A stretch of DNA of 64,000 nucleotides from Marinobacterium alkalitolerans (GTDB lineage: Bacteria > Pseudomonadota > Gammaproteobacteria > Pseudomonadales > Balneatricaceae). The notes under the pieces are model-generated. The model searched no databases. It was given only the letters and a program-made list of their open reading frames with translations, and had not been told where the DNA came from. Shown here piece by piece: positions 56,377 through 64,000 of this stretch. A program made the translations under genes and the position numbers. Within the stretch, counting starts at the first letter, position 1, and each line of letters begins with the position of its first letter. The DNA lies in contig NZ_JACVEW010000013.1 of assembly GCF_017776525.1 (NCBI RefSeq), positions 37,296 to 101,295 on the forward strand, in the 5' to 3' direction.

Positions 56377-56553
56377 GTCCAGTTCCCTGTGTTTCTTATG
56401 AGTGGGGCCATTATACTCAAGTATTATGCGGCTGCATCCTCTGATCACGCTTTACTGCGTATCCACGTGCGTGAACCCTGTATCTGCGGTTATAATGCCG
56501 CGACCCGCTCCGGCCCTCCGGCCGGCCATAATCAGCTTCGACAAGAAATGGAT

Positions 56554-58233
56554 ATGACCACACACGACAGCAACAAGCCGAACAACTTTATCCACCAGAT
56601 TATTGAAGATGATCTTGCCCAAGGCCTGAACGACGGAAAGGTTGTAACCCGTTTTCCGCCTGAGCCCAATGGCTATCTGCACATTGGTCATGCCAAGTCG
56701 ATCTGTCTGAATTTTGGTACGGCTTTGCGGTTTGGTGGGGAGTGTAATCTGCGGTTTGATGACACCAACCCGGAGAAGGAAAACCAGGAATATATCGATT
56801 CCATTATCGAAGACGTTCGCTGGCTGGGGTATGACTGGGCGGGTGATATCCGTTACAGCTCCGAATATTTTGATCAGTTGTATGATTGGGCCGTTTACCT
56901 GATCAAGCAGGGCAAGGCGTATGTAGACAGCCTGAGTGCCCACGAGATGCGTGAGTTCCGGGGTACTCTGAAAGAGCCCGGCAAGAACAGCCCTTACCGC
57001 GACCGCAGCGTTGAAGAAAACCTCAGCCTGTTTGAAAAAATGCGTAATGGCGATTTCGAAGAGGGTGAGTGTGTTCTGCGTGCCAAAATCGATATGGCGG
57101 CACCCAACATCAACCTGCGCGACCCGGTCATCTACCGCATTCGCCATGCACACCATCACCAGACCGGTGACAAATGGTGCATCTACCCGTCCTACGACTT
57201 TACTCATGGTCAGTCGGACGCCATCGAGGGCGTGACTCACTCGATCTGTACGCTGGAATTTGAAGACCACCGTCCGCTGTACGAGTGGTTTGTCGAAAAC
57301 CTGCCGGTTCCGGCCAAGCCTCGTCAGTACGAATTCGCACGTCTGAACCTGAACTACACGGTTACCAGCAAGCGCAAGCTGAAGCTGCTGGTCGACGAAG
57401 GCCATGTTGATGGCTGGAACGATCCGCGCATGCCGACAATCTCGGGTATGCGCCGTCGCGGTTTTACCCCGGCCTCCATTCGCAACTTCTGTGACATGAT
57501 CGGCGTAACCCGCTCCAACGGTGTGGTCGATGTGGGCATGCTGGAAGCCGCCATTCGTGAAGACCTGGATGCCAATGCGCCACGCGCCATGTGTGTCGTG
57601 GATCCGATCAAGGTCACCATCTCCAATTACCCGGAAGGGGAAGAAGAGTGGTTTGAACTGCCGGCTCACCCCAAGGATGAGTCCATGGGTATCCGTAAGG
57701 TGCCCTTTACCCGCAACCTGCTGATCGAGCGTGAAGATTTTGCCGAAGAAAAACCGCGCAAATGGAAGCGCATGGCGCCGGGTGATGCTGTTCGCCTGCG
57801 TGGAGCCTACGTGGTGCGCTGCGATGAGGTGATCAAGAACGAGCAGGGCGAAGTGGTTGAACTGGTCTGCAGCTACGATGCGGATACCAAGGGGCAGAAC
57901 CCGACCGACTACAAGCCCAACGGTGTTATTCACTGGGTGTCGGCAGACAACTCGGTGGCCTGTGAAGTACGCCTTTATGATCGTCTGTTCACCGAGCCGA
58001 ATCCGGATGCGGACAAGGAGCGTGACTTTCATGCCTTTATCAACCCGGAATCACTCAAGGTGATGCCGAATGCGCGTGTCGAAATCGGGCTGAAACATGC
58101 TGTCGCTGAAAGTCGCTTCCAGTTCGAGCGTACCGGCTATTTCTGCGTTGATCCCGACTCCACCGAGTCGCAGCTGGTGTTTAACCGTACCGTAACCCTG
58201 CGTGACTCCTGGGCGAAGATCAAAGGTAAGTAA
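56554..58233 (+). CDS. glnS: Glutaminyl-tRNA synthetase
   Basis: Class I aminoacyl-tRNA synthetase charging tRNA-Gln. From ATG 56554 it has 559 residues (E. coli 554), starting [21 protein letters not shown] is at 43-46 in [11 protein letters not shown], and the KMSKS counterpart is VTSKRKL. The C-terminal beta-barrel anticodon-binding domains are complete. ATG 56548, two codons upstream, is equally possible; ribosome sites are weak for both. A much longer open frame reaches back across ppiB but does not look coding. Confidence 0.97.
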   Translation: MTTHDSNKPNNFIHQIIEDDLAQGLNDGKVVTRFPPEPNGYLHIGHAKSICLNFGTALRFGGECNLRFDDTNPEKENQEYIDSIIEDVRWLGYDWAGDIRYSSEYFDQLYDWAVYLIKQGKAYVDSLSAHEMREFRGTLKEPGKNSPYRDRSVEENLSLFEKMRNGDFEEGECVLRAKIDMAAPNINLRDPVIYRIRHAHHHQTGDKWCIYPSYDFTHGQSDAIEGVTHSICTLEFEDHRPLYEWFVENLPVPAKPRQYEFARLNLNYTVTSKRKLKLLVDEGHVDGWNDPRMPTISGMRRRGFTPASIRNFCDMIGVTRSNGVVDVGMLEAAIREDLDANAPRAMCVVDPIKVTISNYPEGEEEWFELPAHPKDESMGIRKVPFTRNLLIEREDFAEEKPRKWKRMAPGDAVRLRGAYVVRCDEVIKNEQGEVVELVCSYDADTKGQNPTDYKPNGVIHWVSADNSVACEVRLYDRLFTEPNPDADKERDFHAFINPESLKVMPNARVEIGLKHAVAESRFQFERTGYFCVDPDSTESQLVFNRTVTLRDSWAKIKGK

Positions 58234-58239
58234 TTTGCC

Positions 58240-59133
58240 ATGCGTGTGGTGAGGGCTCTGAGGGCCGCGTTCTGGCTGCCGCTTTTGTCAGGTATGCTGT
58301 CCGGCTGTGCCAGTGTGGCGCAGATGCCCGCGGGTACTCATCTGGAGGTGGAGCAGGTCGCACTGCTGCCGGAAGAGGTCAGCGAGACCTCTGGAATTGC
58401 CTGGCGGGGCGCGTCCCTCTGGACCCACAATGACAGCGGCGATGGCCCCGTGCTCTATCGCCTCTCTGCACGCACGGGAGAGGTTGAGCGGCGAGTTCGG
58501 CTGCTGGACAGCATCAACCTCGACTGGGAGGAGTTGGCGGCATCCGAACAGGGCGTGTATGTGCTGGATTGTGGCAACAACCTGGGACAGCGCGAGTGGA
58601 TGCAGGCCTATCATGTGTCCTGGCAGGCTTTGAAGGGTGCCAAGGCACGCTCTGAACTGCTCGAGTTCCGTTTTGCGGATGCCGAGCCGGCTCACGCGGC
58701 TTATGCCCATGATAATGATTGTGAGGCTGCAACGGTGGTTGGGCGTGACCTCTGGGTGTTCACCAAGAACTGGTCGAACCAGAAAACGCGCCTGTATCGC
58801 CTTGATACCGGCAAGGCGGGTCAGCAGTCGTTGCAACCGGTTGCGACCTTTCCGGTAGCAGGCCTAGTCACGGCAGTCGATTATGACCCTGAGTCGTCAA
58901 GGCTCGCGCTGCTGGGCTACACCAAGAGCCGCTTGCTGCCCAAGCCTTTTCTGTGGCTGGTGCCGGTTGTCGAGGATGAGCCGGTCTGGTCCGGGGCGCA
59001 GTACCACTCGCTGTCACCAGCAGGGCAGTGGGAGGCGATAGGCTGGCATCAGGGCGATCTTTGGCTGACGCGTGAGTCCAGCATGCTGGGACAGGCCTGG
59101 CTGGGGCGCATACGCATGAGTAACCATCATTAA
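58240..59133 (+). CDS. Lipoprotein of unknown function
   Basis: A 297-residue protein with a lipoprotein signal: [16 protein letters not shown] followed by lipobox LSGC (Cys at 23). Asp is not at +2 (Ala-Ser follows), which suggests outer-membrane sorting. The rest has repeated short beta-like stretches ([49 protein letters not shown]) suggestive of a beta-propeller. I cannot assign a role. It starts 6 bp after glnS and lies between glnS and cysS, which are otherwise close together in Pseudomonas. Confidence 0.8.
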   Translation: MRVVRALRAAFWLPLLSGMLSGCASVAQMPAGTHLEVEQVALLPEEVSETSGIAWRGASLWTHNDSGDGPVLYRLSARTGEVERRVRLLDSINLDWEELAASEQGVYVLDCGNNLGQREWMQAYHVSWQALKGAKARSELLEFRFADAEPAHAAYAHDNDCEAATVVGRDLWVFTKNWSNQKTRLYRLDTGKAGQQSLQPVATFPVAGLVTAVDYDPESSRLALLGYTKSRLLPKPFLWLVPVVEDEPVWSGAQYHSLSPAGQWEAIGWHQGDLWLTRESSMLGQAWLGRIRMSNHH

Positions 59134-59186
59134 CCCGCTGCCCTTGCGGAGGGCGGCGTTCATTTTTTCAAGTCCGGCGGACACCA

Positions 59187-60584
59187 ATGCTTCATATTTA
59201 CAATACTCTGACCAACAGCAAAACCGTCTTCACTCCGATTGAGCCTGGCAAGATCCGCATGTACGTGTGTGGTGTGACGGTGTATGACTACTGCCATATC
59301 GGGCATGCGCGGGTAATGGTGGCATTCGATGTCATTACGCGTTACCTGAGGGCTCGGGGCTGGGACGTTGAGTATGTGCGCAACATTACCGATGTGGATG
59401 ACAAGATCATCCGGCGTGCGGCTGAAAACAGCGAACCGGTTGATGCGCTGACCGAGCGCATGATTGCGGCCATGCATGAGGACGAGGACAGGCTCTTCGT
59501 AAAGCGCCCGGATCAGGAGCCTCGGGCCACGGCGCATATCGACGATATTCTGGCCATGGTCCAGACGCTGATCGACAAGGGCTACGCCTATGCGGCCAGC
59601 AACGGTGATGTGTACTACCGCGTAGAGCGTTTCGAGCCGTATGGTCGTTTGACCAACAAGGTGGTAGAAGAGCTGCGCTCGGGTGCTCGCGTCGAAGTGG
59701 ACGATGCGAAGGAAAGCCCGCTCGACTTCGTGCTCTGGAAGGCTGCCAAGCCGGGAGAAGTCAGCTGGGATTCGCCCTGGGGCAAGGGGCGTCCGGGCTG
59801 GCACATTGAGTGCTCGGCCATGTCCAAATGCTGCCTGGGCGCAACCTTTGATATTCACGGTGGTGGCCCAGACCTGCCATTCCCGCATCATGAGAACGAA
59901 ATCGCCCAGTCCGAAGCGGCGAACGGCTGCACCTATGTCAACTACTGGATGCATGCTGGTCCGGTCCGCATGGGGGCTGAAAAAATGTCCAAGTCATTGG
60001 GCAACTTTTTCACCATCCGCGAAGTGCTGAAGCACTATGATGCAGAAGTCGTGCGCTACTTCCTCTCCAGTGTGCATTACCGCAGCTACATCGACTATTC
60101 GGAAGATGGCCTGAAGGAAGCGCGCAGTGCGCTGGAGCGTTTCTACCAGGCACTCCAGGCCGCCGGCAGCCTAGAAGGGGTTGAACCTGTTGCCAATGAT
60201 GCCTGGGAAAGCCGGTTTAATGAGGCCATGGATGACGACTTCAATACTCCGCGCGCACTCGCCGTTCTGTTTGATCTCGTCACAGAGGTCAACAAAGCTG
60301 CCCGTGAGCAAAGTGAGCAGACTAAACCGCTGGCAGCGGAGCTCAAGCGTTTGGCGGGTATGATCGGTCTGCTGCAGCAGGACCCGGATGCGTTCCTGAA
60401 AGGGGATGCAGGTGAGGATGGTCTGGGTGCCGATGCCATTGAAGCGTTGATTGAGCAGCGCAACCAGGCGCGCAAGGATCGTGACTTTGCCGAGGCGGAT
60501 CGTATTCGCGACGAGTTGCTGGCGCAGGGTATCGTGCTCAAGGACAGCCGCGAAGGCACAAGCTGGTATCGCGAGCAGTCCTGA
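59187..60584 (+). CDS. cysS: Cysteinyl-tRNA synthetase
   Basis: Class I synthetase charging tRNA-Cys. The 465-residue protein has zinc/active-site C28 and HIGH (37-40) in [15 protein letters not shown], and KMSKSLGN near 266. Further zinc residues occur in HIECSAM and the HHENE segment. Length matches E. coli (461). A terminator follows at once. Confidence 0.98.
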   Translation: MLHIYNTLTNSKTVFTPIEPGKIRMYVCGVTVYDYCHIGHARVMVAFDVITRYLRARGWDVEYVRNITDVDDKIIRRAAENSEPVDALTERMIAAMHEDEDRLFVKRPDQEPRATAHIDDILAMVQTLIDKGYAYAASNGDVYYRVERFEPYGRLTNKVVEELRSGARVEVDDAKESPLDFVLWKAAKPGEVSWDSPWGKGRPGWHIECSAMSKCCLGATFDIHGGGPDLPFPHHENEIAQSEAANGCTYVNYWMHAGPVRMGAEKMSKSLGNFFTIREVLKHYDAEVVRYFLSSVHYRSYIDYSEDGLKEARSALERFYQALQAAGSLEGVEPVANDAWESRFNEAMDDDFNTPRALAVLFDLVTEVNKAAREQSEQTKPLAAELKRLAGMIGLLQQDPDAFLKGDAGEDGLGADAIEALIEQRNQARKDRDFAEADRIRDELLAQGIVLKDSREGTSWYREQS

Positions 60585-60588
60585 TACT

Positions 60589-60618
60589 GAAAAGGGCGCC
60601 TCTCGGGGCGCCTTTTTT
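60589..60618. terminator. Terminator after cysS, shared with the CHASE-PAS gene
   Basis: GGCGCC (60595-60600) and GGCGCC (60607-60612), extended by A-T pairs, form a stem followed by TTTTTT on the plus strand. A run of A before it gives a T-run on the minus strand as well. It overlaps the stop codon of the opposing gene at 60617-60619. Confidence 0.88.
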
Positions 60619-62470
60619 ATCGGGTTTCCTCGGGCGTTGCCATGGCGGCCTGAAAGGCTCTGAGCTGCAGACGACCTTGCTGCTGACGCGCATCCGTCAC
60701 GTCCCTGAGTCGGCAGACAAAATGTGACGTATGCTCACTCTCATCCTGCACGGCCGTGATTTGTGTGGCTTGCACAAAGAGCTTACCCGAGCGCTTGCGG
60801 TTGACGATATCGCCCGACCACTCTCCTTTCTGTTTCAGAGCGCGCCAGAGCTCAAAGAAAAAGGCTCGGCCATGCTGTCCCGAGTTCATCAGCGATGCGT
60901 TGCTGCCAATGATCTGGTTCCGGCCATATCCGGTCAGCGTTTCAAACGCCTCGTTGACCATTTCGATATTCCCTTCAGCATCCGTCACCATGATCGCTTC
61001 CGAATTCTGTTTGACCAGCGCGTGTGCGATTCTGGCTTCTCGGCGTGCCTGTTTCTCGGCCGTAATGTCCCGGAACACGACCTGAGTACCGGTGCGGTGA
61101 TTGAACTGAATCAGGCGGCTGGTGGCTTCCACCTCAAACAGAGTGCCATCCAGGCGAATCAGTTTCTGTTCCGCCGGCATGAGTGATTCGCCGCGCTTGA
61201 GGGCCGCCTGTCGAGTCTCGACAATGCCCATGCTGTCGGGATGTACCAGATCACGAATATGACAACCAATCAGTGCTTCGGGAGTATCGCAGCCAAACAG
61301 CTCTGCCGCATGAGGGTTGGCCAGCTCGACACGGCCCTCTACGTGCACGACGATCGCTTCGGGGCTCTGTTCAAACAGGTTGCGGTAGCGTTCCGATACC
61401 TCGTTGGCACGGGCAGAGAGCTGGCGGTTGAACAGGTCTGTTCGCAGACGTGTAATGATGAATGACAGCATTGCCAGCGTGACCAGCAGGGTCAGTGACA
61501 GTCCTGCCACCAGGGTGCCGGGGTTGAAAGGGCGGTTGTAAAGCTGGTTCAGCTCGCTGTCCAGTGACTGGAACTCCAGTCGGACCTGCTGCATGCCAAG
61601 ATGAATGGTGCTGGACTGACTCGGCCCTTTGCCTTCTGCCATCTCACGGTGGCTGTCGAAAGCCGGCCGGGCTTCATCCTGGCGGGTATCGAAAAGCTGT
61701 ATTCGCAGCGGGTGCCCCAGCTCTTCAAGGCTGGAGTTCAGCAGGGTGCTCATGCTGAACCCTATGGAGGTCCACCCCAAAAAGGATTGATCCGTGCCGT
61801 CCTTCGTTTGCACCGGCAGCAGCATCAGGTAGTCCAGTGAGCTGATTTCGGTTGGCAAAAGTGAAAGCGGCGTAGTGACGGTAGCCTGTCCGGATGCCTT
61901 GGCCTGAAGGGCTGCTTCACGACGGGCAGGACCGCTTGCTATGTCATACCCCCGCATGCGGCGCTCAATACTGCGCGGTGTGAGCTGCAGAATGACAAAG
62001 CTGTCTTCGCTGGGAGGCGGGGGCGGGTAAATCTCAAAGTCGTGATGGGTGTTCGCGTAGCCTTCAACAAAGGCCGGGCGTGCGTCGGCCGGTAAATAGG
62101 CGGTAAATGACAGCCCGACCACCCCCAGACTGGCAAGGTCCAGATCAAATGAGTCAAACATGGCGTGCCAGTGTGACTCCAGCGTTTCAGGTGGCTGTTG
62201 CCAGTTATTCAGAACCAGACCGCGGCCAGCCTTGAGCAGCAGTTCATAGCGCTCGACTTTCTGCTGCAGAAAGTGCGTGGTCTGTTGGACATTGTTATTG
62301 AAGCGTGACTCAAGGGTTGATCGCAGGTTGTCTGCGTCTTTGACTGCAAGCACAGTGCTGATGGTGATACCGACCAGGCAGGTTACCAGCGCCAGTACCG
62401 GGCTCAGTTTTCGTACCCTTTGGGTGTCCGTGCGTGAACGGGGTGGGTGCATCCTGCAAGTTTTCTCCAT
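60617..62470 (-). CDS. Membrane sensor with CHASE and two PAS domains, no output domain
   Basis: A 617-residue receptor. A transmembrane helix (about 24-43) precedes a periplasmic CHASE domain (about 75-270, with VVGLSFTAYLPAD and FEIYPP). A second helix (about 320-342) is followed by PAS1 (about 365-480) and PAS2 (about 485-600; EAIMVTDAEGNIEMVNEAF, LTGYGRNQIIG). The chain ends 17 residues after RDVTDARQQQ, exactly where such proteins normally continue into GGDEF/EAL or kinase domains. No remnant of these lies downstream, since the stop sits in the cysS terminator. It may be a truncated cyclic-di-GMP enzyme or an adaptor-type sensor. AGGAGGAG precedes ATG 62470. Confidence 0.88.
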   Translation of the reverse strand: MEKTCRMHPPRSRTDTQRVRKLSPVLALVTCLVGITISTVLAVKDADNLRSTLESRFNNNVQQTTHFLQQKVERYELLLKAGRGLVLNNWQQPPETLESHWHAMFDSFDLDLASLGVVGLSFTAYLPADARPAFVEGYANTHHDFEIYPPPPPSEDSFVILQLTPRSIERRMRGYDIASGPARREAALQAKASGQATVTTPLSLLPTEISSLDYLMLLPVQTKDGTDQSFLGWTSIGFSMSTLLNSSLEELGHPLRIQLFDTRQDEARPAFDSHREMAEGKGPSQSSTIHLGMQQVRLEFQSLDSELNQLYNRPFNPGTLVAGLSLTLLVTLAMLSFIITRLRTDLFNRQLSARANEVSERYRNLFEQSPEAIVVHVEGRVELANPHAAELFGCDTPEALIGCHIRDLVHPDSMGIVETRQAALKRGESLMPAEQKLIRLDGTLFEVEATSRLIQFNHRTGTQVVFRDITAEKQARREARIAHALVKQNSEAIMVTDAEGNIEMVNEAFETLTGYGRNQIIGSNASLMNSGQHGRAFFFELWRALKQKGEWSGDIVNRKRSGKLFVQATQITAVQDESEHTSHFVCRLRDVTDARQQQGRLQLRAFQAAMATPEETR

Positions 62471-62534
62471 GAGCCCGGGGCTCCTCCTGCTTCAAGACAG
62501 GGAAGGCTGCCCGCAAGGACAGCCTGATTCCTAC

Positions 62535-63389
62535 TCAGGGCGCCAGTGTGTTGGCCGCCTCCAAGGTGTTTTCCATCAGTGTAGCAACAGTCATCGGGCC
62601 AACGCCGCCCGGGACTGGTGTGATCCAGCCAGCACGCTCCGCCGCGATGTCATATTCCACGTCACCGACCAGTCGGCCGTCATCCAGTCGGTTGATACCG
62701 ACATCAATCACAATGGCGCCCGGTTTGATCCATTCACCCTTGACCAGTCCCGGGATACCGACGCCAACCACCACAATATCGGCACGACGCACGTGGAACT
62801 CCAGATCGCGGGTAAAACGGTGTGTGGTCGTGGTGGTACAGCCAGCCAGCAGCAGCTCCAGTGTCATCGGTCGCCCGACAATGTTGGACGCGCCGACCAC
62901 AACGGCTTCCTGACCATGCAGATCAACACCGGTGGACTTGAGCAGCGTCATTACACCTTTGGGGGTGCAGGGGCGCAGGGCCGGGATGCGCTGAGCCAGT
63001 CGTCCCAGGTTAAAGGCATGGAAGCCGTCCACGTCCTTGTCGGGGCGGATCTGTTCCAGTACTTCAGTGGCATCCAGGTGGGCCGGCAAGGGCAGCTGAA
63101 CCAGAATGCCATCGACAGTGTCGTCGGCATTCAGGGTGTTGATCAGGTCGAGCAGGGCTTCACGGGTTGTTTCGGCGGGCAGATCATAGGCTTTGGATTC
63201 AATGCCGACTTCCGAGCAGGCATTTTTCTTGTTGCGGACGTACACTTGAGAAGCGGGGTCACTGCCGACCAGTACCACGGCCAGACAAGGCGCTCGCTTG
63301 CCGGCCGACAGGCGTGTGTCGATACCGGCTTTAACCTGCTGACGAACCTCGGCAGCAATTTTTTTGCCATCTATGATCTGTGCGCTCAT
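62535..63389 (-). CDS. folD: Bifunctional methylenetetrahydrofolate dehydrogenase/cyclohydrolase
   Basis: Interconverts methylene- and formyl-tetrahydrofolate. From ATG 63387-63389 it has 284 residues, starting [15 protein letters not shown]. Conserved segments are [17 protein letters not shown] (catalytic Lys), GILVQLPLP and [10 protein letters not shown] (NADP binding), and [10 protein letters not shown]. Extra open codons upstream are unlike FolD. It lies between the sensor gene and the tRNA cluster, as in Pseudomonas. Confidence 0.98.
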   Translation of the reverse strand: MSAQIIDGKKIAAEVRQQVKAGIDTRLSAGKRAPCLAVVLVGSDPASQVYVRNKKNACSEVGIESKAYDLPAETTREALLDLINTLNADDTVDGILVQLPLPAHLDATEVLEQIRPDKDVDGFHAFNLGRLAQRIPALRPCTPKGVMTLLKSTGVDLHGQEAVVVGASNIVGRPMTLELLLAGCTTTTTHRFTRDLEFHVRRADIVVVGVGIPGLVKGEWIKPGAIVIDVGINRLDDGRLVGDVEYDIAAERAGWITPVPGGVGPMTVATLMENTLEAANTLAP

Positions 63390-63529
63390 GAGTGAGATCT
63401 GTTCCTTTGATATAGCGGGAAAAAGGGTGGCGTAATTTTCGCATCTTTGGCCGCCAGGGCCAATGCACTTTTTTGTTGATGCGTTTGTATACAGGGCATT
63501 GTTTCTGCACAAAAAAATCAATTTGGGTG

Positions 63530-63558
63530 TTGACGACCGGGTTTGGTGTACTTAATAT
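63530..63558 (+). promoter_or_regulatory. Promoter of the tRNA cluster
   Basis: TTGACG (63530-63535), a 17-bp spacer and TAATAT (63553-63558), then a C-rich stretch of the kind seen at stable-RNA promoters. It lies about 50 bp before the first tRNA. Confidence 0.75.
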
Positions 63559-63608
63559 ACGCACCTCCTCGACACGGGGTAGCACTCATGACGAGGCGGC
63601 GTGTTTAA

Positions 63609-63685
63609 GCGCTCGTAGCTCAACCGGATAGAGCAACGGCCTTCTAAGCCGTAGGTTGCAGGTTCGAGTCCTGCCGGGCGTGCCA
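63609..63685 (+). tRNA. tRNA-Arg (anticodon TCT)
   Basis: A 77-base cloverleaf with encoded CCA. The acceptor stem GCGCTCG pairs with CGGGCGT through two wobbles. The anticodon loop CTTCTAA sits on stem ACGGC/GCCGT and reads AGA codons; GGTTCGAGTCC forms the T-arm. First of four tRNAs. Confidence 0.97.
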
Positions 63686-63723
63686 GGTCGTCTAGCCGGT
63701 AGAGTTGCAAGAAAGAGGTTGTG

Positions 63724-63799
63724 GTGGGCGTAGCTCAGTTGGTAGAGCCCCGGATTGTGATTCCGGTGGTCGTGGGTTCGAGCCCCATCGTCCACCCCA
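63724..63799 (+). tRNA. tRNA-His (anticodon GTG), copy 1
   Basis: A 76-base cloverleaf with CCA. Anticodon loop TTGTGAT on stem CCGGA/TCCGG. The base before position 1 (63723) is G and the discriminator is C, as expected for the extra G(-1):C73 pair of tRNA-His. Confidence 0.97.
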
Positions 63800-63829
63800 T
63801 TACCTCAAATTTCATCAGCTTTTGCTGAT

Positions 63830-63914
63830 GCGGAAGTGGTGGAATTGGTAGACACGCTGGATTTAGGTTCCAGTGCCGCAAGGTGTGAGAGTTCGAGTCT
63901 CTCCTTCCGCACCA
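63830..63914 (+). tRNA. tRNA-Leu (anticodon TAG)
   Basis: An 85-base tRNA with the long variable arm (TGCCGCAAGGTGT) of leucine tRNAs and encoded CCA. Anticodon loop TTTAGGT on stem CTGGA/TCCAG reads CUN codons. Confidence 0.97.
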
Positions 63915-63927
63915 TTTACACTATGTG

Positions 63928-64000
63928 GTGGGCGTAGCTCAGTTGGTAGAGCCCCGGATTGTGATTCCGGTGGTCGTGGGTTCGAGCCCCATCGTCCACC
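63928..64000 (+). tRNA. tRNA-His (anticodon GTG), copy 2, lacking CCA at the window edge
   Basis: All 73 bases to the discriminator are identical to copy 1, and the preceding TGTGG bases also match. The window ends before CCA, so the 3' end is not seen. Confidence 0.93.

Noticed and set aside
55936..56553. Long N-terminal extension of glnS
   Set aside because: The extra codons run antisense through ppiB and do not resemble any synthetase extension.
56452..58032. 526-codon open frame opposite glnS
   Set aside because: Antisense shadow of glnS with no domain pattern.

Overview
The window is a gene-dense, housekeeping stretch of a gammaproteobacterial chromosome. Gene order in several blocks matches Pseudomonas: topA with lexA/sulA; prmB-aroC; leuCDB-asd-asd2-fimV-truA-trpF-accD-folC-SPOR-cvpA-purF-metZ; ppiB/lpxH-glnS-cysS-folD-tRNAs. 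A class III PHA synthase (phaEC) and an AmmeMemoRadiSam set suggest a marine Oceanospirillales-type relative such as Marinobacterium rather than Pseudomonas itself; this placement is inference from synteny and gene content. I see no insertion sequence, prophage, integron or CRISPR array.

Layout. 1-2208 (minus): pgi followed, with a 4-bp overlap, by a partial protein resembling nucleotide-sugar dehydrogenases. 2371-7371: an unrecognised membrane-anchored protein, a second anchored protein, topA with its promoter, a DUF6586-like protein and sulA. 7386-10228: lexA-sulA and dinG diverge from a short region holding two LexA operators, making an SOS block. 10234-15565: rhlB (with an in-frame 9-bp repeat), a small membrane protein, gpsA, sixA, an alpha/beta hydrolase and an OmpA/DUF4892 protein. 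15621-18924: folE, a PilU-like ATPase, an Smr protein and prmB. 18974-22896: aroC, a structured leader before speD, speE and an MFS transporter. 22966-25700: PHA genes (DUF6489 protein, phaR, phaC, phaE). 25762-32292: a LysR regulator divergent from leuCDB, then asd and an inactive-looking asd paralogue. 32421-42923: fimV to metZ. 42977-46442: dusC and the AmmeMemoRadiSam genes amrS, amrB and amrA. 46451-49608: a DUF2185 protein and acnB.

50138-54378 is the least explained part: a promoter, six closely spaced genes and a strong terminator. The genes encode an unknown helical protein, a probable pseudo-receiver protein with a winged-helix-like end, a winged-helix/roadblock-like protein, a clear Roadblock/LC7 (MglB-like) protein, an Aer-like stand-alone PAS protein, and a PhnD-type binding protein with no signal peptide. 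This looks like a cytoplasmic sensory module built round a roadblock protein but without a GTPase gene beside it. It is my main candidate for an undescribed system.

54493-64000: miaE overlapping lpxH tail to tail, ppiB, glnS, a lipoprotein, cysS, a CHASE-PAS-PAS receptor with no output domain, folD, and a tRNA cluster Arg(TCT)-His(GTG)-Leu(TAG)-His(GTG) behind a strong promoter. The last tRNA lacks only its CCA end at the window edge.
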